In this document: positions 1 through 8,691 of the stretch, piece by piece
Layout of the letters: each line of letters starts with the position of its first letter
How positions within the stretch are numbered: position 1 is the first letter of the stretch
NCBI GenBank assembly: GCA_046734795.1
Contig: JBKPRX010000011.1
Span: 3,560-67,559, forward strand
Length of the DNA stretch: 64,000 nt
Source of the DNA: JBKPRX01 sp046734795
GTDB taxonomy: Bacteria; Actinomycetota; Thermoleophilia; Gaiellales; Gaiellaceae
Direction: 5' to 3'
The notes under the pieces: model-generated
The model's database searches: none
What the model saw: only the letters and a program-made list of their open reading frames with translations
What the model was told of the DNA's origin: nothing
Position numbers and translations under genes: made by a program

Positions 1-94
1 GTCCCGCCGCGACGCCGGCGAGCTGATCGCCCCAACGTTCGTTCGAACTGGATGACGATCCGCCGTTCGCCTTGAGCTTCGATCGAACGGAGCC

Positions 95-898
95 GTGGAC
101 AAGGCGACAGCCGATGAACGCGTGCTCCGGATCACGTGGTTCGGACACAGCACAGTCCTCGTGGAGTTGGACGGCGTCAGGCTGCTCACGGATCCGATCC
201 TGCGCGGTCGGCTTGCGCACCTTCGGCGCGTCGCGGAGCGCATCGACCTCGCGACGGCTCGGCAAGTCGACACGGTCCTTGTCTCGCACGCGCATCACGA
301 CCACCTCGACCTCCTCTCGCTCAGGCGTCTCGGTCGGACGATTCCGATCGTCGTGCCGCTCGGAACGCGCGGCATGCTCGCGCGCCGCGGCTTCTCGAGA
401 GTGACCGAGGTCGCCGTCGGCGACGAAATCTCGGTCGGTCGGGTCGCAGTGACGGCGACGTACGCCGATCACCACGTGAAGCGCTATCCGTTGAGCGGTG
501 TCGCGACCGCAGTCGGCTACGTCCTCAGCGGCTCCGCGCGCGTCTACTTCGCCGGAGACACGGATCTCTTCGACGGGATGCGCGACCTCTCGCCGAACCT
601 CGACGTGGCGCTCGTCCCGATCTCCGGCTGGGGCCCGCGCGTCCCGGCCGGACATCTCAATCCGGAACGCGCCGCCGCGGCGCTCGCGCTGCTTCGTCCG
701 AAGGTTGCGGTTCCGATCCACTGGGGCACGTACCGAAGATTCGGCCTCGAACGCGCGGAGCCGTCTCTGCGCGAACCGGCCGAGACGTTTACGGAGCTCG
801 CGGGCGCAGCTGCCCCGGATGTGTCGGTTCGCGTGCTGCCCGTGGGTGGCACGCTCGAGCTTCCTGTTGCTTCCGCAACCGTCGAGGTGCGATCGTGA
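95..898 (+). CDS. MBL-fold metallo-hydrolase (UlaG-like)
   Basis: A 267-residue metallo-beta-lactamase-fold hydrolase of the Lactamase_B_2/UlaG-like group. An early FGHSTVLVE segment (about residues 15-23) is followed by the metal-binding HxHxDH motif in SHAHHDHLD (about 67-75), then FAGDTD near 150 and PIHWGTY near 207, which supply the remaining metal ligands. No signal peptide is visible, so it is probably cytoplasmic. The start is GTG. Its stop overlaps the GTG start of the next gene in a GTGA arrangement, so the two are probably translationally coupled. The substrate cannot be inferred; relatives include lactonases and N-acyl-phosphatidylethanolamine-type hydrolases. Confidence 0.85.
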   Translation: MDKATADERVLRITWFGHSTVLVELDGVRLLTDPILRGRLAHLRRVAERIDLATARQVDTVLVSHAHHDHLDLLSLRRLGRTIPIVVPLGTRGMLARRGFSRVTEVAVGDEISVGRVAVTATYADHHVKRYPLSGVATAVGYVLSGSARVYFAGDTDLFDGMRDLSPNLDVALVPISGWGPRVPAGHLNPERAAAALALLRPKVAVPIHWGTYRRFGLERAEPSLREPAETFTELAGAAAPDVSVRVLPVGGTLELPVASATVEVRS

Positions 899-2913
899 GC
901 ACGGTGAGCACTGCGGCGCGAGTACCGGAAAGGCCACGCATCCGCTTCGTGCGGTTGCTCGTGGCGTGGCTCCTCTCGTCCGCTTCGCTCTTCGTCGCCG
1001 CGCTCGTCGTCCCCGGTGTCTCGATCCACGGGAAGGGCGGCACGCTGCTCGCGGCAGCTCTGATCGCGCTCCTGAACGCGATCCTGCCGCCGGTGCTCGC
1101 CGCCGTGCGGCTGCCGTTCACGCTCGTGCTCGGCTTCGTGCTCGTACTCGTACTCGACGCGTTCATGTTCTTGCTCGTCGACCGCTTCGTGCCGTCGGTG
1201 TTCGAGGTCAGCTCGTTCTGGGCGGCGCTCGCGGCGGCGTTCGTCGCGGCCGCCGTCTCGGCGGCGCTCGATCCGATCTTTCGAACGAACGACGACGAGA
1301 TGTACATGCTCCGCGTCACGCAGAGGATCGCGCGCCGAACCGGCGGCCAGATCGCGACGAGCGTGCCGGGGATCGTGTTCCTCGAGATCGACGGACTGGC
1401 GCTGCCGGTCCTGCGCCGCGCGATGCGCGACGGAAACGCGCCCGAGATGGCGAAATGGATCGCCGACGGCGGCTATCGACTGACCGAGTGGGAGACGGAC
1501 CTGTCGTCGCAAACCGGCGCGAGCCAAGCCGGGATCTTGCTCGGGACGAACGAGGACATCCCGGCCTTCAGGTGGATCGAGAAGGAGACCGGTCGCGCGA
1601 TGACGTGCTCGAAGCCCGACGATTGCGCAGAGATCGAGCGGCGGTGCGCGACCGGGACCGGCCTCTTGCGCGACGGGGGCGCGAGCCGCGGCAACCTCCT
1701 CTCGGGCGAAGCCGAGCACATGATCCTCACCGTCAGCCGCATCAACGAGGAGAAGCGCGCGAACCCCGGGTACCGCGTCTTCTTCGCGAACGGGTTCAAC
1801 GTCATGCGCACGCTCGTCCTGTTCTTCTGGGAAGTGATCCTCGAGTGGACGGCGGCGGCGCGCAGCAAGCGTCGCGACGTGCGCCCGCGCGGCCACCGCG
1901 GCGGCGCGTATCCGTTCATGCGCGCGGCGATGTGCGTCGTTGTGCGCGACTTGATCGTCTACGGCGTCATCTCCGACATGATGAAAGGACGTCCAGCGGT
2001 CTACGCGACGTTCTCGAGCTATGACGAGGTGGCTCACCATTCGGGGCTCGAGCGTGCCGACACACTCGAAGCGCTCCGCAAGCTCGATCAACAGTTCGGG
2101 CGGATCGCTCGCGCGCGGCGGTACACGCCGCGGCCCTACGAGATCGTCGTCCTTTCGGACCACGGTCAGACTCAGGGCGCGACCTTCCTCCAACGAAACG
2201 GCTACGACCTCGCCGAGCTCGTCACGCGCTCGCTTGCGACCGGCACCGCCGGGAAGCTCGAGGCGGGCGACGAGAACGACGCAATGGTGGGTCATGCGGT
2301 GCAAGAGGCAACGAGCGGGGGCGGCGGCAGCGAGGGGAGCCGGCAGGCGCCGGAGCGTGAGGCAGCCGTGCTCGCGTCCGGCAACCTCGGGCTCGTCTAT
2401 CTCCTGGAAGAGCCTCGACGACTGACGCTCGAGGAGATCGAGGAGCGCCACCCGAACCTGATCGAAACGCTGCGCGCGCATCCGCACGTCGGTTTTCTGC
2501 TCGTCCGCTCGTCCGAGCACGGACCGCTCGTTCTCGGCGCGGACGGGGTTCGGTATCTCTCCGACGACCGGATCGAAGGTGAAGACCCGCTTGCGGATTT
2601 CTCGGAGAACGCCGCGCAGCACTTGCGCCGCACGGACTCGTTCCCGCACGTCGCGGACATCATGGTCAACAGCTTCTACGACCCGCAGATCGACGAAGGC
2701 TGCGCGTTCGAAGAGCTGATCTCGTTCCATGGAGGCCTCGGCGGCCCGCAGACTCGGCCGTTCATCCTGCACCCGCCGACGTTGCCGGTGGCCGACGAGC
2801 CGATCGTCGGCGCCGCGTCGGTGCACGAGCTGCTGAACGGCTGGCGCGCTGCGCTTCAGAGTCCGCATGCCGCCCCGTCCGCCGAGCCCGAGACGGCCGC
2901 CGCGACCACGTAG
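895..2913 (+). CDS. Holin-like membrane domain fused to alkaline-phosphatase-superfamily phosphodiesterase
   Basis: A 672-residue two-part protein. The N-terminal 130 residues carry about four membrane segments of the 'phage holin family'/DUF360 type. The rest resembles type I phosphodiesterase/nucleotide pyrophosphatase enzymes: FLEIDGLALPVLRRAM gives the metal Asp, SSQTGASQAG the likely nucleophile region, TFSSYDEVAHHSG and VVLSDHGQTQG the later Asp/His ligands, and FHGGLGGPQTRPF is near the end. The same reading frame stays open upstream to about 136, but GTG at 895 (protein starting VSTVSTAARVPER) is the natural start because it overlaps the upstream stop. The holin label is structural only; there is no lysis cassette. 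It may be a membrane-anchored lipid or cell-envelope phosphodiesterase. Confidence 0.82.
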   Translation: MSTVSTAARVPERPRIRFVRLLVAWLLSSASLFVAALVVPGVSIHGKGGTLLAAALIALLNAILPPVLAAVRLPFTLVLGFVLVLVLDAFMFLLVDRFVPSVFEVSSFWAALAAAFVAAAVSAALDPIFRTNDDEMYMLRVTQRIARRTGGQIATSVPGIVFLEIDGLALPVLRRAMRDGNAPEMAKWIADGGYRLTEWETDLSSQTGASQAGILLGTNEDIPAFRWIEKETGRAMTCSKPDDCAEIERRCATGTGLLRDGGASRGNLLSGEAEHMILTVSRINEEKRANPGYRVFFANGFNVMRTLVLFFWEVILEWTAAARSKRRDVRPRGHRGGAYPFMRAAMCVVVRDLIVYGVISDMMKGRPAVYATFSSYDEVAHHSGLERADTLEALRKLDQQFGRIARARRYTPRPYEIVVLSDHGQTQGATFLQRNGYDLAELVTRSLATGTAGKLEAGDENDAMVGHAVQEATSGGGGSEGSRQAPEREAAVLASGNLGLVYLLEEPRRLTLEEIEERHPNLIETLRAHPHVGFLLVRSSEHGPLVLGADGVRYLSDDRIEGEDPLADFSENAAQHLRRTDSFPHVADIMVNSFYDPQIDEGCAFEELISFHGGLGGPQTRPFILHPPTLPVADEPIVGAASVHELLNGWRAALQSPHAAPSAEPETAAATT

Positions 2914-2998
2914 CGCGCAACCACTTCATCCGGTTCGGGCGATGAATTCAACGCGCCGACCGACGATCGTGGCCGCAGTCCGACGAGAGGAGCGAACG

Positions 2999-3547
2999 AT
3001 GGCGATTGGACCGGTACAGCTGCTTGTACTCGGATTCGTCGAACCGAACTTCCAAGGCGAGGTCGTCGCCGAACTGCAACGGCTGCGCGAGAACGACATG
3101 GTGCGCGTGATCGACGCGCTCGCCGTCTTCAAGCACGAAGACGGAGAAATCGAAACGCTGAAGATGAGCAACCTGACGCAGGACGAAGCCGTCGAGCTCG
3201 GCGCCACGATCGGCGCGCTCATCGGACTGGGCGCCGCGGGCGAAGAAGGCGCCGAGGAATACGCGCTCGCGGGCGCCGAGGCTGCGGCAGAGGGCGGCGT
3301 CGACGTTTTCAGCGAAGGCGAGGAATGGGACGTTCTCGGCGACATCCCGCCGAACACCGCTGCGGCAATGATCCTGCTCGAGCACCATTGGGCCATCGGG
3401 CTGCGCGACGCGATCGGACGCGCCGGTGGGTTCCGCGTCGGCGAAGGCTTCATCAGCCCGTTCGACCTCGTCGCGGTCGGTCTGCTCGAGGCAGAAGAAG
3501 CGAAGCGGCTGGAAGAGCTCGCGGCTGCCGCCACGCCTTCGGGCTGA
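2999..3547 (+). CDS. DUF6325-like protein
   Basis: A 182-residue acidic protein starting MAIGPVQLLVLGFVEP, with an AGGAG ribosome site 6 bases before ATG. It resembles the DUF1269/DUF6325 family of small proteins: an N-terminal alpha/beta segment (residues 1-60), a Gly/Ala/Glu-rich middle (GATIGALIGLGAAGEEGAEEY) and a conserved NTAAAMILLEHHWAIGLRDA segment. The function is unknown; relatives often sit beside SHOCT and PLDc_N proteins, as here. An in-frame extension upstream to 2867 lacks a ribosome site and overlaps the previous gene, so I did not use it. Confidence 0.8.
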   Translation: MAIGPVQLLVLGFVEPNFQGEVVAELQRLRENDMVRVIDALAVFKHEDGEIETLKMSNLTQDEAVELGATIGALIGLGAAGEEGAEEYALAGAEAAAEGGVDVFSEGEEWDVLGDIPPNTAAAMILLEHHWAIGLRDAIGRAGGFRVGEGFISPFDLVAVGLLEAEEAKRLEELAAAATPSG

Positions 3548-3574
3548 GCTAGAAGCGGCTCGAGCGACGGCCGA

Positions 3575-3615
3575 GGCGCCGGGTCCCGACCGCCCGCAGC
3601 GGAGGGCCCGGCGCC
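3575..3615 (+). terminator. Candidate intrinsic terminator hairpin
   Basis: Perfect 9-base arms, GGCGCCGGG and CCCGGCGCC, flank a 23-base GC-rich loop 27 bases after the DUF6325-like gene. There is no following T-run, as is usual in such GC-rich genomes, so termination is inferred from the structure only. Confidence 0.5.
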
Positions 3616-3684
3616 GGCGATCGAGCCCGGGCGTCCTCGCGCGCGTTCATCCCGGGAGGGTGACGATGTCGACGCCTGGCAGCG

Positions 3685-3705
3685 CGAGGATCCTTGTGAT
3701 CCTCG
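3685..3705 (+). promoter_or_regulatory. Short perfect hairpin just before a ribosome site
   Basis: CGAGGATC and GATCCTCG form an 8-bp perfect stem around a 5-base loop (CTTGT). It ends about five bases before the AAGGAGG ribosome site of the PLDc_N/SHOCT gene. It could stop upstream transcripts, stabilise the mRNA 5' end or be a protein-binding palindrome; sequence alone does not decide. Confidence 0.45.
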
Positions 3706-3721
3706 ACTGAAGGAGGCCGGC

Positions 3722-4105
3722 GTGGTTGCGACGACGTTCTGGGAGACGTTCTTCCTCTTGCTCCTCTTCCTGCCGCTCGTGATGGTCTGGGCGTTCGCGC
3801 TCATCGACATCTTCCGGAGAGACGACATCAACGGCGTGTGGAAGGCGCTCTGGGTCGTCGCCGTGATCGTGCTTCCCTTCCTCGGGACGCTCGTCTACCT
3901 GATCGCGCGTAAGCCGGGCGCCACACCTCAGGAGCGCGCCATGCTGGACGAGACGGGCCAGCGGTGGCAGGCCGGAACCGCCGAGGACGGCGTCGCCGCG
4001 TTGAGCCGGCTCGCCGACCTGCACGACCGCGGCAAGATCACAGACAGCGAGTTCGCCGCCGAGAAAGCAAGGCTTCTTGGCACCGGAGCTTCGGTGCCGG
4101 CATAG
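3722..4105 (+). CDS. PLDc_N membrane domain plus SHOCT domain protein
   Basis: A 127-residue small membrane protein. Residues 5-60 form two membrane segments with the PLD-nuclease N-terminal signature (LIDIFRRDDINGVWKALWV, then PFLGTLVYLIARKPG). The C-terminal 35 residues are a SHOCT module (LADLHDRGKITDSEFAAEKARLL). The GTG start is preceded by a strong GAAGGAGG site. The family is widespread in actinobacteria and has no proven enzymatic role; SHOCT segments are thought to mediate oligomerisation. A paralogue with the same two domains lies at 31114-31509. Confidence 0.85.
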   Translation: MVATTFWETFFLLLLFLPLVMVWAFALIDIFRRDDINGVWKALWVVAVIVLPFLGTLVYLIARKPGATPQERAMLDETGQRWQAGTAEDGVAALSRLADLHDRGKITDSEFAAEKARLLGTGASVPA

Positions 4106-4143
4106 GTGCGCGACACAAACGACGACACGAGAAAGGAGGCGAC

Positions 4144-4371
4144 GTGGAGGACGACGACGAACAGGGGCTCGGCGCGCGACTCTGGCTGACCATCATCGGG
4201 ATCGGGGTCGGCGCAGTGATCGCAGCGATGCTGTTTCTCTTCCTCTTCGGTCGGGTCTGGTACGCGTGGGGCTTCTTTGGCGCGTTCCTCTTTTTCGGCG
4301 CGATCCTGATCGGGATCGGCTGGATCTACGACCGGCGCGAACGAAGTAGGCGCAAGCGGCTTGCCGCCTAG
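4144..4371 (+). CDS. Small two-TM membrane protein
   Basis: A 75-residue protein: an acidic N-terminus (VEDDDEQGLG), two hydrophobic helices (about residues 12-33 and 38-58) and a basic tail (DRRERSRRKRLAA), consistent with both ends in the cytoplasm. The GTG start has a very good AAAGGAGG site. It lies 38 bases after the PLDc_N/SHOCT gene and its last codons overlap the TTG start of the following MFS gene, so the three probably form one transcript. The family is not recognised. Confidence 0.7.
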   Translation: MEDDDEQGLGARLWLTIIGIGVGAVIAAMLFLFLFGRVWYAWGFFGAFLFFGAILIGIGWIYDRRERSRRKRLAA

Positions 4372-6019
4372 CGCTGGAGCATCGGCCGCGACGGCGAGCG
4401 TCGCTTCCGCGGAGCGCTCGAGCGGCGCGACGCTCGTGCTGTTCACGCTCGCCGCCGGGCAGTTTCTGATGACGCTCGACAGCTCGGTGATGAACGTGTC
4501 GATCGCGACCGTTGCAAAGGACGTCGGCACGACGGTCACCGGAATCCAGGGTGCGATCACGGCGTACACGCTCGTGATGGCGGCGCTGATGATCACCGGA
4601 GCGAAGGTCGGAGCGATCATCGGTCGCAAGCGCGCGTTCACGATCGGCTGCGTGATCTACGGCTGCGGATCGTTCACGACCTCGATCGCACCGAATCTTC
4701 CGGTCCTCTTGTTCGGCTGGTCGTTCCTCGAGGGAGTCGGCGCCGCCCTGATCCTGCCGGCGATCGTCGCACTCGTCGCCTCGAACTTTCCGCCGGTGCG
4801 GCGGCCCGCGGCGTATGGCCTCGTCGCCGCTGCGGGCGCCATCGCAGTTGCAGTCGGTCCGCTTCTCGGCGGCTTCTGCACGACGTACTTCTCGTGGCGC
4901 TGGGTCTTTGCCGGCGAGGTCGTCGTCGTGGCCTTCATCCTCCTCGCCGCCCGCCGGATCGCCGACGCGCCGGTCGTCAACCGTCCGAAGCTCGACCTCG
5001 TCGGCACCGTTCTCTCCGCCACCGGCCTCGGCCTCCTCGTCTTCGGTGTGCTGCGCTCGAGCGAGTGGGGCTGGATTCACCCAAAGCCGGACGGGCCGTC
5101 GTGGGCGAACATCTCGCCGACGCTCTGGCTGATCCTGGCCGGCCTGACGATCATCTGGGTCTTCTCGCGCTGGGAAGCGCGACGTTACGACCAAGGCAAG
5201 GAAGTGCTCATCCGGCCCGGGATGCTCCGGAACCGGCAGCTCGGTGGGGGCCTCATCATGTTCTTCTTCCAGTACCTCGTCCAGGCCGGGCTCTTCTTCG
5301 TCGTGCCGCTCTACCTCTCGGTGTGCCTTGGGCTTTCGGCGCTCGCGACCGGAGCTCGGCTCTTGCCGCTGTCGCTCACATTGCTTCTCGCGGCGATCGG
5401 GATCCCGAAGGTCTTTCCGAAGGCGTCACCGCGCCTCGTCGTTCGTTGCGGCGTGTTCGCTCTCATGGCCGGCACCGTCGTGCTGCTCGCGCTCCTCGAC
5501 GCGGACTCCGGGCCCGAAGTCGTGTTCGTTCCGATGCTCCTCGTCGGCCTGGGCGTGGGCGCGCTTGCGTCGCAGCTCGGCGCCGTGACGGTCTCCGCGG
5601 TCCCCGACGACGAAAGCCCGGAGGTCGGCGGCGTGCAGAACACGATGACGAACCTCGGAGCGTCGATGGGAACCGCACTCGCCGGGTCGGTGATGATCGC
5701 CGCCGTCTCCACCGCGTTCCTCGCGAACATCCAGCAGAGCTCGGCGATTCCTTCGCGCGTGAAGTCGGAAGCGCAGGTTCAGCTCGCCGGTGGAGTCGCG
5801 TTCGTCTCGGACAGCGACCTGGAGTCGGCGCTCGACGATGCCAACGTCTCGCGCCGGACGACCGACGCGGCGCTCGCCGCCTATCAGACCGCACGCATCG
5901 ACGGCCTCCAAACTGCGCTCGCAATCCTTGCTCTCGCCTCGCTCGTCGCGCTCTTCTATACGCAGCGCATCCCGACGGTGGCGATTGGCTCATCTGCGTC
6001 AGAGGGGATCGCAGTTTGA
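4361..6019 (+). CDS. MFS drug exporter, DHA2 (EmrB/QacA) family
   Basis: A 552-residue, 14-TM-type major facilitator of the drug:H+ antiporter-2 family. It shows the family's first-helix motif LDSSVMNVSIATVAKD (antiporter motif D1), the loop motif GAKVGAIIGRKRAF (motif A), and GPLLGGF in helix 5 (motif C). The likely start is TTG, inside the end of the previous small gene; the next valine-coding start would cut into helix 1. Substrates are probably hydrophobic toxic compounds, but specificity cannot be read from sequence. A second DHA2 exporter is at 50729-52327. Confidence 0.9.
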   Translation: MPPSAGASAATASVASAERSSGATLVLFTLAAGQFLMTLDSSVMNVSIATVAKDVGTTVTGIQGAITAYTLVMAALMITGAKVGAIIGRKRAFTIGCVIYGCGSFTTSIAPNLPVLLFGWSFLEGVGAALILPAIVALVASNFPPVRRPAAYGLVAAAGAIAVAVGPLLGGFCTTYFSWRWVFAGEVVVVAFILLAARRIADAPVVNRPKLDLVGTVLSATGLGLLVFGVLRSSEWGWIHPKPDGPSWANISPTLWLILAGLTIIWVFSRWEARRYDQGKEVLIRPGMLRNRQLGGGLIMFFFQYLVQAGLFFVVPLYLSVCLGLSALATGARLLPLSLTLLLAAIGIPKVFPKASPRLVVRCGVFALMAGTVVLLALLDADSGPEVVFVPMLLVGLGVGALASQLGAVTVSAVPDDESPEVGGVQNTMTNLGASMGTALAGSVMIAAVSTAFLANIQQSSAIPSRVKSEAQVQLAGGVAFVSDSDLESALDDANVSRRTTDAALAAYQTARIDGLQTALAILALASLVALFYTQRIPTVAIGSSASEGIAV

Positions 6020-6067
6020 CCCGACCGCGTCATAGCTTCAGGCCGCGTCGCGGAGCATTGTTGACTT

Positions 6068-6358
6068 ATGAGGTTCGAGGCGACTCTCAACGACTTCGTG
6101 ATCTTCGAACTCCCGTGCTCGGAGACGGCGATGCGCCTCTGCGGCTATCTCGGCGCGGAGCGGCCGGCCTGGCACGAGCCGGGCCTGGTTGTCAGCTGCG
6201 TGCGGGTGCTGCTGAGCCCGGAGCGGCGGGACCTCGCACAGCTCTTGCGCACCGTGCAGGAATGGCTCGACGGCACGGAGATGGGTGCAGTTCCGTTCGA
6301 GCTCGACGGGCGGGCGTACTTCTTGCCGAGACGCCGCGTCCTGCAACGCACCTCCTGA
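6068..6358 (+). CDS. Hypothetical 96-residue protein
   Basis: A small soluble protein starting MRFEATLNDFVIFELPC, with three cysteines and a C-terminal basic stretch (LPRRRVLQR). It reads as a compact alpha/beta protein with no motif I recognise. It sits 48 bases after the MFS gene and 52 bases before the first PAS-LuxR gene, on the same strand, so it may be co-transcribed with either. Coding bias matches its neighbours. Confidence 0.6.
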   Translation: MRFEATLNDFVIFELPCSETAMRLCGYLGAERPAWHEPGLVVSCVRVLLSPERRDLAQLLRTVQEWLDGTEMGAVPFELDGRAYFLPRRRVLQRTS

Positions 6359-6410
6359 GCACGAGGGCGGCGCGCCGCCCCGCGGTTGCGATTCGAGGAG
6401 CGCCGGCGCG

Positions 6411-6977
6411 GTGAGCGATCTCCACGCGGTCCCCGGCGATTTTCGCACCGCGCTCGAGACGGTGAGCGTCCCCTCATACGCGATCGACGCGAGCGGCATC
6501 ATCCGGTGGCTGAACCCGGCCGCAATCAAGCTCGTCGGGGACGCCCGAGGGCGGCAGCTGACGTCGGTCGTCGCACCCGAGGAAGCACGTCGTGTGCGCG
6601 AGAGCTTCACGCGTAAGATCATCGGGACCGAGAAGGTCACCGACGCGGAGGTCGTGCTCCTCGAGTCAAGCGGTGAACGTGTTCAGGTCGAGATCAGCTC
6701 GGTACCACTCGTCGAAGGTCACCGCATCGTGGGCGTCTTCGGCCAGATCGTCGGCGTCGAAACCGAGTCGCTGCCGCCGCCACCGCCGCACCTGACTCCG
6801 CGCCAGACAGAGGTGCTACGGCTACTGCAGCGCGGTGCTTCGACGAACCAGATCGCGCAGGAGCTGCACCTGAGCACCGAGACAGTTCGGAATCACGTTC
6901 GGCATCTTCTTCGAGCACTCGGCGTCCACACGAGGCTCGAAGCGGTCGCGCTCATGCGTCATACAGTCCCAGGGTGA
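6411..6977 (+). CDS. PAS-LuxR transcription regulator (first of tandem pair)
   Basis: A 188-residue regulator. A PAS sensor domain covers about residues 12-115 (VPSYAIDASGIIRWLNPAA is the typical PAS start; VPLVEGHRIVGVFGQIV its end), then a proline-rich linker (LPPPPPH) and a C-terminal LuxR/GerE helix-turn-helix (LTPRQTEVLRLLQRGASTNQ, then STETVRNHVRHLLRALG). There is no receiver domain, so it is not an ordinary two-component regulator; the PAS may bind a small ligand or cofactor. The GTG start has a GAGGAG site. It is paralogous to the next gene, four bases away. Confidence 0.85.
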   Translation: MSDLHAVPGDFRTALETVSVPSYAIDASGIIRWLNPAAIKLVGDARGRQLTSVVAPEEARRVRESFTRKIIGTEKVTDAEVVLLESSGERVQVEISSVPLVEGHRIVGVFGQIVGVETESLPPPPPHLTPRQTEVLRLLQRGASTNQIAQELHLSTETVRNHVRHLLRALGVHTRLEAVALMRHTVPG

Positions 6978-6981
6978 TCGC

Positions 6982-7602
6982 GTGAGACCGTCAGACCTAT
7001 CCGCGCAGCTCAAGACGATGGGAGGCGACCTCCACGGTTCGATGGAGGAGGTCACGGTGCCGATGTACATCCTCGACCGCGACGGAACGATCGTCTGGCT
7101 GAACGAGGTCGGCAAGGCTCTCGTCCCGAACGGAATCGGCAAGAAGTTCACGGACGTCGTCGCGCCGGAGCTCGTCGACGACGCGCGGCATCACTTCGCG
7201 CTCAGGATGCACGGAAAGGAGGAGTTCGTCGATCACCGCCTCGTCCTCGACAGCGGCGGCAGCGCCGAACACGAGATCGAGATCAGCTCCGCTCCGCTGC
7301 GCGAAGGACACCGCATCGTCGGCGTCTTCGGGGTCGTCCGCTCGACGAAAGTACGCAGGGCGCGGGGTGACGGAAAGGACACTCCGAAGCTCACGCCTCG
7401 GCAAGAAGAAGTCCTCCATCTCCTCGGCGCTGGGCTGACGACGCGACAGATGGCCGAGCACATGGGTGTCTCCATCGAGACGGTGCGAAACCACGTGCGG
7501 ATGCTCCTCTCGCAACTCGGCGCGCGTTCACGCCTCCAGGCAGTGCTCATCGGTCACGAGCTCGGCTTGCTCGCTCCGAACGACGACGACGACAGCGTTT
7601 GA
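6982..7602 (+). CDS. PAS-LuxR transcription regulator (second of tandem pair)
   Basis: A 206-residue paralogue of the preceding gene with the same order: PAS (about residues 20-120, VPMYILDRDGTIVWLNEVG, ending REGHRIVGVFGVVRS), a short basic linker and a LuxR helix-turn-helix (LTPRQEEVLHLLGAGLTTRQ, then SIETVRNHVRMLLSQLG). The recognition helices of the two proteins are very similar (ETVRNHVR), so they may share DNA sites or form heterodimers. It has an acidic tail (NDDDDSV) absent from the first copy. The end is convergent with, and ten bases from, the RDD gene. Confidence 0.85.
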   Translation: MRPSDLSAQLKTMGGDLHGSMEEVTVPMYILDRDGTIVWLNEVGKALVPNGIGKKFTDVVAPELVDDARHHFALRMHGKEEFVDHRLVLDSGGSAEHEIEISSAPLREGHRIVGVFGVVRSTKVRRARGDGKDTPKLTPRQEEVLHLLGAGLTTRQMAEHMGVSIETVRNHVRMLLSQLGARSRLQAVLIGHELGLLAPNDDDDSV

Positions 7603-7612
7603 CCTAGTTGCG

Positions 7613-8659
7613 TCAAGACAAGCGCGTCGCCTCTGATGGAGGATGAGGCTGCGAAGCCCGGCGTTCCTGGGCCTCAACGGTCGGTGGGCCTCTCCGCTCG
7701 GCGCGGCCCTGCGCTGCGCCGAGCCCCGCCGCCGTGGCGCGTGAATAGACGACGACGGTGCGCGCGACGAAGTCCTGCAGGCCGCGCCGACGATCGTCGA
7801 AGAGCATCGGCAGCAAGCCGAGGAAGCACGGAATGATCGCGATCGCCAACGCAAAGAGGCGCACGAGCGAGCGGAACGCGCCCGGCGGCGCGCCGGAAGC
7901 GTCGACCATGCGGACACCGAGCAAGCGCATTCCGAGCGTCTGTCCGGTCGACGACCAGAACCCGACGAAGTACGACGCGGTCAAGAGGAGCCACGCGATG
8001 CCGGCGAAAAGGTCGACGAGCCAGACCGGTCGTAGGTGGCCGACGAGCGACGTGATCAACGCGGCGAACGCGGCGCCGAGCAAGAACGTGATCGCAACGA
8101 CGGCCAGGTCGAGCGTGAACGCGGCTGCGCGCGTTGCGAATCCGGCGTAGGAAGCGCCGCCGGCCCGCGCTTCCGTTCGAGCCTCGCGCGGCGCAGGCCG
8201 ACCGAACCATCGCTGCGGCATGCGCTCCACGGCCGCGTCCGCAAGTGCGCTTCGCCGCCGCACGCCGGCCACCGTCTCCTGCGCGAACGTCGCCGACGTT
8301 TGCGTCAGCGCGTCTCGCACCTGCGGGCTCGAGAGGACACGCGCGACGATCTGCTCGAGCTCGGGGCTTGCGAGCACGCGCTCCGTCAGCTCGATCCGCA
8401 GCCGTTCGATGCGTTCGTCTTCGAGCGCCTGCGTCAATGCTCGCTCGACGTCGATTCGCGCGAGTGCTTCGTCGACGATCCGCTCGATGACGCGGTGATC
8501 GCTGAGCGCGCGGCCGAGCGCGTCCGGCAGCGGCCCGGCGAGGACGCCGTCGACGGTTCGTGCCGCTGTCTCCGTCGCTGCGGCGCCGACTGCGAGCGTC
8601 TCGACGCGGCGCGAGACATCGAGGCCTTTCGCGCCGACGAGCGCGCGCCCCGGACGCAT
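7613..8659 (-). CDS. RDD family membrane protein with long N-terminal region
   Basis: A 348-residue protein. The first 175 residues are soluble, helical and charged (repeated segments such as IVDEALARIDVERALTQAL and ELTERVLASPELEQIVARVL). The RDD membrane domain follows at about 180-315: YAGFATRAAAFTLDLAVVAI carries the conserved Arg and Asp, and TGQTLGMRLLGVRMV and FDDRRRGLQDFVARTVVV are typical of the family. It ends with a basic tail. RDD proteins are poorly characterised; some are Na+/H+ antiporters. The ATG start is clear. Confidence 0.82.
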   Translation of the reverse strand: MRPGRALVGAKGLDVSRRVETLAVGAAATETAARTVDGVLAGPLPDALGRALSDHRVIERIVDEALARIDVERALTQALEDERIERLRIELTERVLASPELEQIVARVLSSPQVRDALTQTSATFAQETVAGVRRRSALADAAVERMPQRWFGRPAPREARTEARAGGASYAGFATRAAAFTLDLAVVAITFLLGAAFAALITSLVGHLRPVWLVDLFAGIAWLLLTASYFVGFWSSTGQTLGMRLLGVRMVDASGAPPGAFRSLVRLFALAIAIIPCFLGLLPMLFDDRRRGLQDFVARTVVVYSRATAAGLGAAQGRAERRGPPTVEAQERRASQPHPPSEATRLS

Positions 8660-8691
8660 GACGGCGCGACCCGCTGCGCCGAAGAGTGGCG

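Noticed and set aside
2..55. Seventeen codons ending in TGA (SRRDAGELIAPTFVRTG) as the end of a gene cut by the window edge
   Set aside because: Plausible as a C-terminus but too short to identify; not listed as a gene.
544..2868. Long minus-strand open frame of 774 codons
   Set aside because: It lies opposite the phosphodiesterase fusion and has Arg/His/Asp-rich composition typical of antisense shadow frames in GC-rich DNA; no domain is visible.
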